From positions 434,001-498,000 of the forward strand of contig JAXDDX010000024.1 in NCBI GenBank assembly GCA_034670405.1: a stretch of DNA of 64,000 nucleotides. Reading direction: 5' to 3'. Both the position numbers and the translations under genes were made by a program. Shown here one piece after another: positions 1 through 9,864 of this stretch; the first letter of the stretch is position 1; the number at the start of each line of letters is the position of its first letter. The notes under the pieces were generated by a model. That model saw only the letters and a list, made by a program, of their open reading frames with translations. It searched no databases and was not told where the DNA came from. This stretch comes from Hoplostethus atlanticus. Lineage: Eukaryota; Chordata; Actinopteri; Trachichthyiformes; Trachichthyidae.

Positions 1-97
1 GCAGTGAACGCACTTCCCGTGTCATTTTCATTTTAACACAATTCTTAACTTGAAATGACAAAACAAAGTTAAATGCAGGGGGTTCAGAGCCACTCAC

Positions 98-191
98 TGA
101 ATACTGTCCACTGAGTTCATCAGGAACACTGACCGCCTCAAAGCCAGGCAGAATGATGGGAGTCTTCTGCTTCACCTGGCTCAGTACTGGT
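98..191 (-). CDS. rif1: RIF1 exon 24, last exon in the window
   Basis: Residues 950-981 begin PVLSQVKQKTPIILPGFE, matching the end of the helical-repeat region. A GTGAGT donor at 97-92 shows the gene continues past position 1; bases 1-97 look intronic. Confidence 0.9.
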
Positions 192-3100
192 CTGTGTGAA
201 GTATACAATATTCACAGAGGATAGCTTACAACAGATTTAATGGGATATAACATGTTCTATTGTTTATTTTATCTATTATTTCCTAAAATGCTGTATTCGA
301 ATTGTAGCGGTATGCAGTAGATGACAAACTGGATGTTCAATGTTTTCAATAGGAGAATGATGTTAAAACTTCAGAAGGTACCATCTACCATGCCTGCAGG
401 GTGAGAATAGTTGAATTTTCCCAACTTTTGCCTTCGCGTACTATGGAGGTGAAGACAAAACCAGATGCAAAATGGATGCACGTGCATAAGTTTGTCCACC
501 TCATGCCGTCTCCTCATTCAACAAAAGATAAAGCAGTGAATAAGCAAGAGCTTTCTTCCTCTGACTCTCCATTTTTTGAGTTCAGGAGAAAAGGTTGTAC
601 CTGGAAAGTTTGGCCATTCCAGTTCCTTGTTTTTGCTTCCTATTCATTTACAGAGGGAATCTCATTCAATAATTTCTGCTAAACAACCTGTCGCACATTT
701 TGATATGAACACTTTGCTACAGGCCACAATATGAATACAGCATTAAAAAAAAAAATGCCGACCTCGCAAAAAAGGAGAGATTCTCACCTGAGCTCATCTG
801 GGTAGGTGAGACTGACTGAGTTGGCGAAGGTGGCGTTCCAGAACTGAGTGACAGAAGTGCGGAGCTGCTTGTTCTTATGAGGAAACAACACGCAGAGTAG
901 AGGGGAAAGCAGAGCCAGGAGTTCACCATCATAGGCCAAAGTAGAGCGGCTCTGTAGGCAGTTGAGCACCTCGCCTAGAAGCCTCTCCAGCTTGAGAAGA
1001 CAGAAGGGAAAAAATTACGTCTTTTTGCTTATAAAATTTGTACTGAACAGTTAATTTAGATATTAATGCACTGACTGAAAATCACTGGTCATACTGCTAC
1101 TTGTGTTCAGCTACTGTTCAAGGACTATATTCCTTGACAGAACAGACATTTAATTAGTATTAACGACTAAATATAATTGATTTACGAAGCATTTGCATTC
1201 TTTCCATGTGATAAAAGCAATAAGCTACTTAACACAGTGCTTTAAAGTGATTTTAGAACAGCTAAGAGTCTGAAGGTAAACACACCTTGGCCACAAGCTG
1301 CGAGGAGAATTTGGCCGGCTCACTGGCGGCTTGTTTGTAGAAGAGGGTGAGCGGCTGCGTGAGAGAAGCCAGCGCCTCCTGCACGGCGGTAGCGATGACC
1401 AGGTTGGTGAACAGAGCAGACAGGATGGAGACCAGGGCCAGTCCTGTGGCCTCAGAGGAAGCCTCAGGGGGCTCCACGGCTAGAAACACCTCTACAGTCT
1501 GCACCAGGAGGGACTGGTAGGTGGACAGGTTCCCCATGGCCTTGTTCTTCTTACGCATCCAGTTTAGCGGGGTGTGAGGGGCTGGAGGACACAAAGGTAA
1601 CTACAGTCATACTCACATTTGTGAGACTTCTTCATAGTCTGTTACGCTACAAAATATATTTAAACTTCCAGATTTGTTTTTTGTTGCTCTGAGATCCAAC
1701 AATTATAGCTACAAGTGGCCATTCAAGTAGTAACACATACATACAATTTCCCACACCCCCGCTGCCCCAAAAAAAAAAAAGTCCTTACACTTCGTCTTTT
1801 GCTGAAACTGTGGTGTGTAGGGAGAGAAATCCACACACTCCACCATGACTTGTAGGATACCGGCAACAGCATCCAATGTTGAAGGAACCTGAAGGATCAG
1901 ACAACACCAGTCTAACCAAGCTTGGCTTAACATTTATAGGTTTTAGACATTAGACGGACCAGACAAAACATGATCCTCACCATTAGGGCCTCTCTGTTCA
2001 GGGTGGCGGCCATCTTTGCAGACAGCTCCTCACAGCAGATGTTCTCCTCAGCTGTGGCCACCAGGGCTGAACAGCGGGCAAATACCTTGTACAGCTTGGA
2101 CCATGTAGTCAGCATCGACTTCTGGGTCATCTGTAGATAAGAGGAGATTCACAGTCAGGCCATCCACATCGGCAAAATGTAATGACGTTAAGAGCTACGA
2201 GGTTGGATCACAGCCTTAGGGTGACAAATCGTACCGTGGGGTCTGTTAACAGTATGATGGTTACGTAGGAAAAATAAAAACATAAAATAAACAGACCTGC
2301 TGCAGTGGTGTGCCAGGTAGGAGGTGTGTGACTGGGAACATCAGGGCAGAGTGCACGGCGCTGAAGTTGTGCTCCAGGGCGTCGCCTTGGTTCACCTCAT
2401 TAGACTGCAAGAGTTTCACAATCCACCGTATGTGGGCTTAGTTCTCTACTGGCACAATAGTCGGGTAGTAATGCGTTGGAGTAATATTACTTTAAGGATA
2501 ACTAGTAATATTTATTTTGAAATGAATAATAAGTAATATGAGCCCAACGCTGACTGGCGCCACCTCTCCAGCTGCCTACCTGTGTGATGGTGTCAGTGAG
2601 TGGGTTGACCATCACACTCCAAATCCTCCACAGCTGATCCTTTTTCCCCAGGGACCCGGCGCTGCGTCCCATGGCACCCAGCACCGCCTCCCCAAATGCC
2701 AGAGGGGACGTGGGGCCGGATAGGCCGCAGCCCACCAGGGTGTGCAGGCACTGGAAGAACCTGGAGACGGACCGAGGAATGCCATCAGAGTATGCACGGG
2801 TTATGTCCAACGGGTTAAGCTTATCTCCCCAAAGCTTCCTTCCTTTAAAACCGACATCAGCTTAGAAAGTGTTATTTCAGGCCCACCTCTCGTCCTCTAC
2901 GTAGGCTGAGAGCATGCTACTGTTGTAGAGGAGCAGGATGAGGAACAGAGCCGGCGTTCCCTGGGTAAGGGAGGAGAAACATTCATCAACCCTCTACGGG
3001 AGAGTTTATGTCGATAGGTGATAAACAGTACAACAAGAAGCCACTCACATTCAGTACGTCCATCTTGCCCACTTGGTAGGAGGTGGAGCCAAGAACCCTC

Positions 3101-6100
3101 TGGGGAATGCCTTTCACCGTCATCTCAAAGAGAAGCTGAGATAAGAGAGGAAATATTCACACAGTGCAGAGACGTTTTGTTTTAGGCATTTAGCTGACAC
3201 TCTTATCTAGCAACTTAGAGTAAGTGCAACAGTAGAATAAGCCTAACAACAATAAACCAACAGTAAAGAGGTCAAGGGTCAGAGCAGTAGTGCCCGGACA
3301 ATATTCCTGCGACCACAGAAAGACCATGTAAGAGAGGTAGAAGGAATTTTGAGAGCAACTACAGCTACAGATATGATTCAGAGGGGGTGACGTGAGGTAC
3401 TTGAGTGCACGAGGTCAGCTCTAGAGCGGTTTAAGCTAGGTCTTACCAGGACTCTGTCTGCAGGCAGCGCTTCTGAGGAGACAATGCTCTGCAGCGCCTG
3501 GAGCATCAGCGTCAGCACTTCACAGCCCTGACGATCTTTCTTATTGCCCACTGTCAGGCACAGAAGAGAACAGAGAAAGATTTCAAAAAGTCATTAGCAG
3601 AATAAAATACAAACCATTCCTTGTTCAAGTTCAAACAATAGCAGAGTTTCCATCCAAGCATTTTCATGTGATTTATGATCCTTCGAATTAGAAAGGCTGA
3701 ATGGAAACGGCAAAATTTCCCCATTATCATTACTTGCATGAACCCAGTTGTTCTAGATTGAATTTGATTTTTGTGACATTTCACACTTAAAATTGTCTTG
3801 ACAGTTGGATGGAAACATGGCTAGTAACAGTGAAGAGGGTTATCATCGGGGTCGGGGCCCCTCAGAGTTTCTCTTCGTCACGGCAGTCCAGAGCACTGAG
3901 GCTCTGAATGCTCAGACTTAAACTGATGACAGTGGGAATGGGCCAGGACTGGAGACGAGGTATACTAGTCCTCCTCCAGACTGACAGGGGGCCAGACCCA
4001 ATCATGGTGCTCTATGTGGAGCTACTGGGCGGGACCCACAACTTTAAGAGCCCACCCTGCTGAGTAGCAGCCACAACACAATTAAAGGAGTGATCTATTA
4101 AATCCATGAGCATAAAGCAGTGGTTCTCAAGATCCAAGGACCCCCGGGGGCCCTCTAGGGTTCCAGCAAAATGAGGATTAGTTTAATTTCACTGCAATTT
4201 AGTTCAGTAAAAATGATCCCAATTAGACAATGTAGGTTTCACTCTCACCACTATTATCTCCCCATGTACAGTGTTTACCGGCATACATTTCAACAGTAAA
4301 TCAGCAACCAAAATGAGTTTGTCCTGGAACAAATGAGTGAAAAGGTCAGGGTGTTAATGCCAGCCATGACGATATAGCGGCCCAGCACTTACCAGACTCG
4401 ATTGTTGAGTTGACAAAACCGACAAGGCTCTTCCATATGAGAGCCAGAAGAGAATCTGTAGGGGGTAAAAGGAGAGGGAATAATGACTCACTTCAGGGAA
4501 ATCAACACTCTTGCTCTGCAATAGTTTCTTTCCTTGATTAACTGCTTAACTCCCTTCAAGAAACTCTCAGACCCCGTTTTCAAAAACACAGATTGCCAAA
4601 GAACAGCGAACCCATGTGAACCCATAGCACTTACAAACGACTTGGCTCAGCAACAATCATTTACATTGTGCAAGAAGCCGACGGGTAGGAGATGGAGAGG
4701 GTTTTCAATAGAACTGAAACTACACAAGCTAGACTATTCAGGAAAGACATCCGATTTACACATTCTGTCATAGATGCTGAATTTCAATCAAATGAGTCAA
4801 GTGAATAATTTACCCGGGGCCTCTTTGCCGACGCCAATGAAACCATCTGTGATGGTGGAGATGAGCAGAGCTGCATGCTTGGTGAAGGAGGAGATACCAG
4901 ACAGGAAAGGGTGGGTCAAGGGCTCTGGGAAGAAAACAAACTCTCACTCATGGAGGAAATCTACCATTCTTACACTCACTGAGCAGTTAACCAATCAGAA
5001 TCATCCCTGACCAATTGCAGACCAATCAGAAGCCAATCATCAGAAGCAGTCTTAAAAAAGGCAGAGAGGAAGTTACATGGTTGGTTGAGTAGAGGAGGTG
5101 GGGAGGTCAGGCAACTGGAAAATCTAAGAGCCTCGTTCACAAATGACTATTCCTTCATTCCTATGTCTAACCCTGACTTACCAAGACCGAGCAAGAGTTT
5201 GCTCCGCGCTGCCGTGGCAACAACCTCCGGCCCTAGAAAGTAGTGCAGCAGCATCTCCAGGCCCAGCAGCTGGATAGAGGGAAAGGTCTGGTTGGCCTGG
5301 ATGCTGCAGTTCAGGTTCATACGAGGCGTACTGACCGGGCTGCTGAAGCCTGCGGTGCCTAGAGGAGGACCAAGAGAAACCTTCCATTTTCTCTTCACGG
5401 CTAGGCTTACTCTAATGCAACTTCAATCCATTTTACCTAGTCTAGTGCATCACACAGGAATTGATAGGTGGACAGGTGGATGTGTATAAAGTACCAGTCT
5501 TTGGTGTGCCGGGCAGAACAGCACCGTTTTGACTGGTGCCTCTAGCAGGGACAGTGGACGAGTCAGATACAATCGTGCACTGTAGCAGAGGAACAGAAAC
5601 CTGCAGAGAGAGACAAATATTGTTCACTCACACCACACAGTCTTATACCTCAATACAGCAGAGTGAAAACTGAAACACAGGTAATCAAGAACATCATAAC
5701 TAATCCTAGAGGGTACCTGCAGGTTTCACAAAGAAAATGTAAGACCTTTTAAATGCTACCTGGTAGTGGAAAATAAATCTTCTCCTGTGCATTGAACACA
5801 GAGAGGCATGTCTAACCTGTTCAAAATTGGGTGCCAAGTTGGGCCCCAGCCGGACGACCAGGTACCACCAGACCTCCACCTTGGTGAGCAGCAGGGCCTC
5901 TGTCCGCACGTGGATCGAGCTGAGGGGCTGCATCAGCAGCTTCATACGCTTGGCACTGCTCAGGATGTCTTCAGGAGCAACGGTAGGACATATGAGAAAA
6001 TATTAAGTACATTCCAGCCATGTAACACACTAGATATAAGACAAAGTTCAAACATAGGATGGGCATGGGAGAAACCGGGGGCAGTCAGCCACCTGGATTG

Positions 6101-8402
6101 AGAGCAAAGTTGTCTATGAGGCTCTTCCAGGCAATGAAGGCAATCTTCTTGATGTTAGGCGAGGAGCTACGGAAGCCGAGTTCCTCTAGATGCAGCAGGG
6201 AGTTGATGAAGGGACCTCCTCTGTGGAGCAGCTGTGTAGGAAGAACCAAGAGCTTTTTAGGACACGTTCACACCAAGCATGTATGGAGCAGTTCAGTCAA
6301 ACTCTGGAGCGTAATTGAAAGCCATGTAAAGCCTATTCTTTTCTGAACACATTCAGTCACGTGTGTGTTTAGTACATGCAGACATACCTTCCCCAGAAGC
6401 TTGACAAATAAGGGCCAGAGCTTCAGGACGTTGGCTTCGTTCTTGGACGTGAAAAGCTTCTGGAGCTCAGGGATCAGTTTCTGCGGAGACACAAAAGTGT
6501 TTCAGCAGAGTAAGCAGTGAGACTGAATGTTATTTCCATATTTCAGTCTGTTTTTTGCAAAGCCTAAACTTTTCAAGGTCTGGATATTAACAAGCTTTTT
6601 TCCCCATGCTTTTCCAATATGGACTTTCCAATCCTGCGTGGGAACCATGTGCAAGGTACACAAAAACACAAAGAGCTATTGGGAGTCTCTGCATTCATCA
6701 GAGACCTAAAGACAACTTGGACCATTTCATTTTTGACCACTGTTACAAACACACACAGTACTCACTGAAGACATGAGGGGTTCTATGATGGCCGCTACTT
6801 CCGTCTGTTTCTCCAGGAGGAGAGGCATGCCCAGCTCCACGGCTGCTGCGGCCCGTAGGCGCACCTTGGAGGCAGAGTGGACCACCAGGGGTATGACCAG
6901 CTTGGCCCATCGTGCCGCGACGTCACACATCTCTGACGGTACCTGCTCCAGCATCCTTCAAAGACCAGGAGAAGAGGATTTCAATCAGGACAGAGCACTG
7001 TTTAGAGCGGGGACTGCACATGTAGTAGGAAGCGAGGAAAATACCAACACTGTTCTTAACTGGCAAAAATATAATTAGTGAATAGTTAATAGATTAAAGC
7101 AATATTTTAGCTTATCAATCATCTGAAGGAAAAAAGATTGAATGGTGGTGGTGACAGGGGATCCCAGAAGTGGATTTCAGGATTGCATCTGAACTCCTAT
7201 GGAAATGTGCCTGCTAATAAGAAAAACTTATCGACCCATATATACATGCATGTAGCACCGACATGACATAGTGGAGTCTGTTTACCTTATGATGACATTT
7301 AAGGCCTCATGCTCCATTACAACGGACTGCATGTCTGATCTGGACCATATAGTCTCCAAACTACCCAGTATCGATGACACCTGGGCGGGGAAGCAACATG
7401 GATCAACAGACCTGCAATACCCTCACCTCCACCTCCTTCAACACAAACTGCCCTAGTTTTAGCTTGCCTACAACAAGTCCCAACACTCACTTTTTTGGCA
7501 ACCACCTCTGGAGGAAAGCTCTGTTTGGAGATCACCCATAATGCCCTGGTGCACGTGTTCTTATCTGTTGATTTCACCACCAAGGTACAAAGTGCTGCTA
7601 ATATATCCCCGGCAAAGTTTTCTGGAAAAAAACAAACAAACAAAGCAGCAACCTGAGCAGTGATTTTACAGTTCTTGGCATAAGGGCATAATATTTGATG
7701 CCACCAAGTCATATCTGAAATAACGTGTTCTATAAAGGAAACATATGAACGTCTGTACCAGGGACTCCAGAGACAACATGAGCATGGTACACACAAAACC
7801 CTAGAGCTTGAAGGGCAGCCTGGCTCAGCTCAGCATTTGGACTGGTGATGTGGGTCTGGAGACAAAACGGGACAAAAAACAAATTCAAACCAATGTAGTG
7901 AGATGAGGTATTCTAGATCTCAACAGTAAAACTCAGGTCACCGACACCGATGAGCTTGTAATGCCCCTAGGCCTGAATTGGCACCATCAGTTTGGGAGAT
8001 TTAGCGGTTCCTCAAACTTTACATTTATTGATGACGTACGCAGCACTCACCAAGATGGTTTTACCCAGACGGGAAAAGTGCTTTTCAACTGCAGGGAGGA
8101 ACTGGCGCCCTTCCTCTCCACTGAGACGACTACAAAGCCAAAAAACAAACATTTCTCTCACTCATATTCAAGTTGTTTTTCAATGCCAAAAAAGACAAAA
8201 CTGTTAACACCACATCCTATGACGTGTCCAGAGGATGATGGAAGACCCAGTGTTTGGTGACCTACTTGGCGATGGCGAGGTAGGCATCCGTCTGCTCCGA
8301 CTGCCCGGCTGCGATGTCCTCCAGAGACTCCAGCAGAGGGAGGAGGCTGGAGCTGCTCTGAGGCCCCACCGTCGCCATCATTCTTACTCACCTCCTTGCG
8401 GC
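98..8402 (-). CDS. rif1: RIF1, replication timing regulatory factor 1 (5' part of gene, 23 coding exons, runs off left edge)
   Basis: RIF1 is a nuclear protein that sets replication timing, recruits PP1, and acts with 53BP1 to limit end resection at DNA breaks (family knowledge). The 23 exons join in one frame to give about 981 residues. They match the N-terminal helical-repeat region of vertebrate RIF1 throughout, with family blocks such as RALWVISKQ, RWAKLVIPLVVHSA, LMQPLSSIHVRTE, IQLLGLEMLLH, GPTSPLAF and VATAEEN. The ATG at 8378-8376 is preceded by an adjacent in-frame ATG at 8381-8379. The central disordered region with PP1-docking motifs and the C-terminal DNA-binding region lie beyond the window. 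Introns are short, mostly 100-900 bp. The gene follows TNFAIP6 on the same strand, as in human. No frameshift or internal stop is seen in the exons. Confidence 0.95.
788..990 (-). CDS. rif1: RIF1 exon 23
   Basis: Residues 883-949 hold LSPLLCVLFPHKNKQLR and QFWNATFANSVSLTYPDEL, a near-match to mammals. Two bases carry to exon 24. Confidence 0.95.
1286..1581 (-). CDS. rif1: RIF1 exon 22
   Basis: Residues 784-882, the longest exon here. It carries WMRKKNKAMGNL and LTQPLTLFYKQAASEP, matching the family LTRPLALFYE region. Ends in phase 0 at GTGTGT. Confidence 0.9.
1789..1888 (-). CDS. rif1: RIF1 exon 21
   Basis: Residues 751-783 include VMVECVDFSPYTPQF. Two GT donors lie 2 bases apart; only GTAAGG (exon ending at 1789) keeps the next exon open and rebuilds the family segment around KSP. 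Confidence 0.9.
1981..2130 (-). CDS. rif1: RIF1 exon 20
   Basis: Fifty residues (701-750) containing WSKLYKVFARCSALVATAEE and CCEELS, highly conserved. Phase 0 at both ends; donor GTGAGG. Confidence 0.95.
2297..2404 (-). CDS. rif1: RIF1 exon 19
   Basis: Thirty-six residues (665-700) starting SNEVNQGDALEHNFSAV, very close to mammalian RIF1. Symmetric phase-0 exon. Confidence 0.95.
2458..2552. mobile_element. Short hAT-like non-autonomous element in RIF1 intron 18
   Basis: The left side reads TCGGGTAGTAATGCG and the right side, reversed, reads CAGCGTTGGGCTCATATTAC. Both resemble the ends of fish elements beginning CAGYGYTGGGTAGTAA. The element fills about half of the 175-bp intron. A relative starts at 41506. 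Confidence 0.45.
2580..2760 (-). CDS. rif1: RIF1 exon 18
   Basis: Residues 605-664 contain GLSGPTSPLAFGEAVLG and LWRIWSVMVNPLTD, diagnostic blocks. The donor GTAGGC borders a small hAT-like repeat in the next intron. Confidence 0.95.
2887..2960 (-). CDS. rif1: RIF1 exon 17
   Basis: Residues 580-603 begin GTPALFLILLLYNSS, matching the family GTPALFLIQLIFNN segment. Two bases carry into exon 18; donor GTGGGC is weaker than the others. Confidence 0.85.
3049..3135 (-). CDS. rif1: RIF1 exon 16
   Basis: Twenty-nine residues (551-579) with FEMTVKGIPQRVLGS and MDVLN. Phase 0 at both ends; donor GTGAGT. Confidence 0.9.
3170..3240. repeat. Non-LTR retrotransposon/SINE 3'-tail-like fragment
   Basis: The segment around CATTTAGCTGACACTCTTAT followed by AACTTAGAGTAAGTGCA resembles, in reverse, the common fish repeat tail 'cgctttggataaaagcgtctgctaaatg'. 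A forward-oriented version lies at 31500-31560. Confidence 0.4.
3447..3550 (-). CDS. rif1: RIF1 exon 15
   Basis: Residues 516-550 start GNKKDRQGCEVLTLMLQALQ; the GNKK and EVLTL blocks are shared with mammals. Ends in phase 0 at GTAAGA. Confidence 0.9.
3646..3816. mobile_element. 171-bp MITE with 12-bp terminal inverted repeats in RIF1 intron 14
   Basis: Left end GTTTCCATCCAA (3646-3657) is the exact reverse complement of TTGGATGGAAAC (3805-3816). An internal TGAATGGAAAC and AT-rich core are typical of a widespread fish DNA element. No coding capacity. Confidence 0.65.
4118..4350 (+). mobile_element. hAT-like repeat fragment, left end
   Basis: Starts with CAGTGGTTCTCAA, a hAT-type terminal motif, followed by a CCAAGGACCCCCGGGG stretch and CAGCAAAATGAGGA. 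The same order of blocks recurs at 17985-18260. No matching right terminus found. Confidence 0.5.
4393..4455 (-). CDS. rif1: RIF1 exon 14
   Basis: A 63-base exon (residues 495-515) containing IWKSLVGFVNSTIES. Same phase at both ends, so skipping would keep the frame. Donor GTAAGT. Confidence 0.85.
4814..4924 (-). CDS. rif1: RIF1 exon 13
   Basis: Residues 458-494 begin EPLTHPFLSGISSFTKHA and end near GVGKEAP, matching the family. Donor GTAAAT, acceptor CTTCCCAG. Confidence 0.9.
4991..5040 (+). promoter_or_regulatory. Cluster of four CCAAT motifs in RIF1 intron 12
   Basis: CCAATCAG at 4991, CCAATT at 5011, CCAATCAG at 5022 and CCAATCAT at 5033 lie within 50 bp in one orientation. CCAAT boxes bind NF-Y; a regulatory role here is inferred from clustering only. 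Confidence 0.25.
5182..5358 (-). CDS. rif1: RIF1 exon 12
   Basis: Residues 399-457 contain TPRMNLN and PSIQLLGLEMLLHYFLGPE, diagnostic for RIF1. The acceptor is CTCCTCTAG and the donor GTAAGT. Confidence 0.95.
5495..5600 (-). CDS. rif1: RIF1 exon 11
   Basis: Residues 364-398 start VSVPLLQCTIV and turn into a Ser/Thr/Gly-rich linker, the poorly conserved stretch between helical blocks in this family. Ends in phase 1 (Gly399 split) at a GTACTT donor. Confidence 0.85.
5817..5968 (-). CDS. rif1: RIF1 exon 10
   Basis: Residues 313-363 contain LMQPLSSIHVRTEALLLTK and EVWWYLVVRLGP, close to the mammalian sequence. Ends in phase 0 with NFEQ before a GTTAGA donor. Confidence 0.95.
6093..6231 (-). 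CDS. rif1: RIF1 exon 9
   Basis: Residues 267-312 include FINSLLHLEELGFRS and IKKIAFIAWKSLIDNFALNP, both typical of RIF1. The last base G pairs with AC of exon 10 to make Asp313. Confidence 0.95.
6388..6480 (-). CDS. rif1: RIF1 exon 8
   Basis: Thirty-one residues (236-266), from KLIPELQKLF to KLWPLFVKLLGK. Symmetric phase-0 exon with donor GTATGT and acceptor TCCGCAG. Skipping it would keep the frame. Confidence 0.95.
6766..6955 (-). CDS. rif1: RIF1 exon 7
   Basis: Residues 173-235 contain RWAKLVIPLVVHSASKVRL and LGMPLLLEKQ, among the best-conserved parts of the N-terminal repeats. One base completes the split arginine; the exon ends in phase 0 at GTGAGT. Confidence 0.95.
7286..7380 (-). CDS. 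rif1: RIF1 exon 6
   Basis: Residues 141-171 run from VSSILGSLET to MEHEALNVII. The acceptor is CGCCCAG and the donor GTAAAC; two bases carry over to exon 7 and complete Arg172. Confidence 0.9.
7491..7621 (-). CDS. rif1: RIF1 exon 5
   Basis: Residues 97-140 contain CTRALWVISKQSFPPEVV, nearly identical to the family block. Ends in phase 0 at a GTGAGT donor. Confidence 0.95.
7759..7855 (-). CDS. rif1: RIF1 exon 4
   Basis: Residues 65-96 begin THITSPNAELSQAALQALGF, a strongly conserved helical-repeat segment. The exon leaves one base (phase 1) before a GTACAG donor. The acceptor is TGTCTCCAG. Confidence 0.9.
8051..8129 (-). CDS. rif1: RIF1 exon 3
   Basis: Residues 39-64, including RLSGEEGRQFLPAVEKHF, correspond to the family segment around RMTGEEG. 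The donor is GTGAGT and the acceptor is TTTGTAG. Starts with one base completing Asn38 and ends in phase 0. Confidence 0.9.
8266..8402 (-). CDS. rif1: RIF1 exon 2, first coding exon
   Basis: Translation starts at 8378 (MATVGPQSSSSL) or at the adjacent upstream ATG at 8381, and ends QTDAYLAIA with two bases carried over. Bases 8382-8402 are 5' UTR after a TTTTCAAG acceptor. The content matches the N-terminus of vertebrate RIF1 (LLESLED, QTDAYL). Confidence 0.9.
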
Positions 8403-9432
8403 CTTGAAAAGGGAGGCGTAGAGAAAGAAGGAGGGAGTTATGGGAAGGGTGAAAGAAAGACATGCTGGAAACAGGAGACAGAAGGAGTTTGGCGAAGGGA
8501 GAAGGACGCTGGACCCGGACATCCATGGAGGGGGGAGGAAGAGAGCGTGGACAAATCGCTAGGTACAGGTGCAGCATAGCATTACGAGCTGGTTACTAAC
8601 CCTGATATTCACTCTCCAGTAGCTGTGGAAGAGATGACATGGGCTGCTTCATAGTTTTGTGGTCAACTACTGTATAAATACACACTGATAAGGTGGGTGA
8701 ACTATAACCTCCATTTGGTGGTCTTCAAAAGGCAACCACAATACAAATGAAAAGCAATTATATTTTTATGAAAGTTATGTTTTTTTTAGAATATCTTGAT
8801 ATATAGCTTACATCAGTTTGATAATACTTAGTTACTATGATGTACTCTGACTACCCCATAAAGATTTGTAGTTGAAGTGAGTCTGTCAGTGTGTGGAGAC
8901 ATCATAACGTCTTAGCTGTTAATGTCAGTAACTAGTGGGAGAGTTAGTCCAACAGGCTGGTCAAGAGGTGGACACAACCTGAGGTGATCAATCCTCCTTT
9001 GCAATTTGATCCCTGACATCCATTGGACCAAAACAGTCATACTGCTGCTAACTAGATCCGCCCCATTTGGTGCGTTAAAACTGGACTACGAGCGCAGAAA
9101 CAACTGGGGGAAAAAGACTACTTGTTCCATTTAGGGGCCAACATCTGCAGCCCACGCCAGGTTTGCTTTGATCCATGCGGGACGTAGCAAGGCGCCTGCT
9201 AACTCACTAGCTTTAACATGTTAGCGCTAGCAGGCTGCACGGCCAGTCTCCTCATCCATCCGGACAACGCGCCTCCAAACACGGCGGGGACACCGGGTCA
9301 TTCCTGGGCTCGTCTGCCCGGGGCGATGTGCTTATTTATACTCGCTAACAAGCAAAACATTTACACTCGCTTGACACTCATTCCGCAACTTCACCAAAAA
9401 AAAAAGGCATCCAACACTGAGCACCTCCTCAC

Positions 9433-9560
9433 CTCGTTGTTTTGGAAGAAATGCGAGTAGCAGATATTTCTCATCAACACCAGCAAAATAGACCCGCAGT
9501 ATAAACTTGGCGATGTTTGTAATTCTTTGATTCGGGTATTTTAAAATAAAATTTCGCTTC
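9433..9560 (-). other. rif1: Probable RIF1 non-coding first exon (5' UTR)
   Basis: The minus strand reads AACGAG|GTGAGG with the exon ending at 9433, a strong donor site. It would splice to the acceptor just above 8402, which has a pyrimidine-rich tract. The upper limit (transcription start) is estimated only from the promoter motifs at 9597-9605. No ATG-initiated frame in it continues into the coding exon. Confidence 0.45.
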
Positions 9561-9596
9561 CTTGTGCTGCGCCTCTGGTGTTCCCCGCGAATTGCT

Positions 9597-9605
9597 GGCG
9601 CCAAA
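9597..9605 (-). promoter_or_regulatory. rif1: E2F-type site in the RIF1 promoter
   Basis: The minus strand reads TTTGGCGCC, matching the E2F consensus TTTSGCGC. It lies just upstream of the proposed first exon in a CpG-containing stretch (9540-9665). It fits a gene needed in S phase; function is inferred. Confidence 0.4.
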
Positions 9606-9671
9606 CTAGCACGCCGACGTGCAAAATCCCCTTTGACCCTGCATACGTAGCGCTCGCGACCGCCCCTTTCG

Positions 9672-9681
9672 CCTTATAAGG
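9672..9681. promoter_or_regulatory. CArG box (SRF site) upstream of RIF1
   Basis: CCTTATAAGG is a perfect CC(A/T)6GG serum-response core, 67 bp above the E2F-like site. The inner TTATAA could instead serve as a TATA-like element. Confidence 0.35.
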
Positions 9682-9697
9682 AAATGACAGCGCTTAA

Positions 9698-9824
9698 TAT
9701 TAATTTTTATTATTATTATAAGTAGTAGTACTGTTATTAGTATTTATCATTGGTGTTATCATTATTACTGTAGTTATCATCAGTAGTATGTTATCATTAT
9801 TATTATTATTGTTATTATTATTAT

Positions 9825-9859
<35 letters not shown>

Positions 9860-9860
9860 T
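9698..9860 (+). repeat. Imperfect TTA/GTA trinucleotide repeat
   Basis: Interrupted ATT and GTA triplets, ending in an uninterrupted GTA run from about 9825 to 9859. Translations through it are only Asn/Thr runs. Confidence 0.9.
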
Positions 9861-9864
9861 TGTG

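Noticed and set aside
1789..1791. Alternative RIF1 exon 21 donor two bases earlier (GTGTAA, exon ending at 1791)
   Set aside because: It would shift the frame and reach a stop within about ten codons in exon 22, and would lose the conserved junction.
7961..8579. Open frames on both strands across RIF1 exons 2 and 3
   Set aside because: Shadows of real RIF1 exons or read-through into introns; only the spliced reading matches the family.
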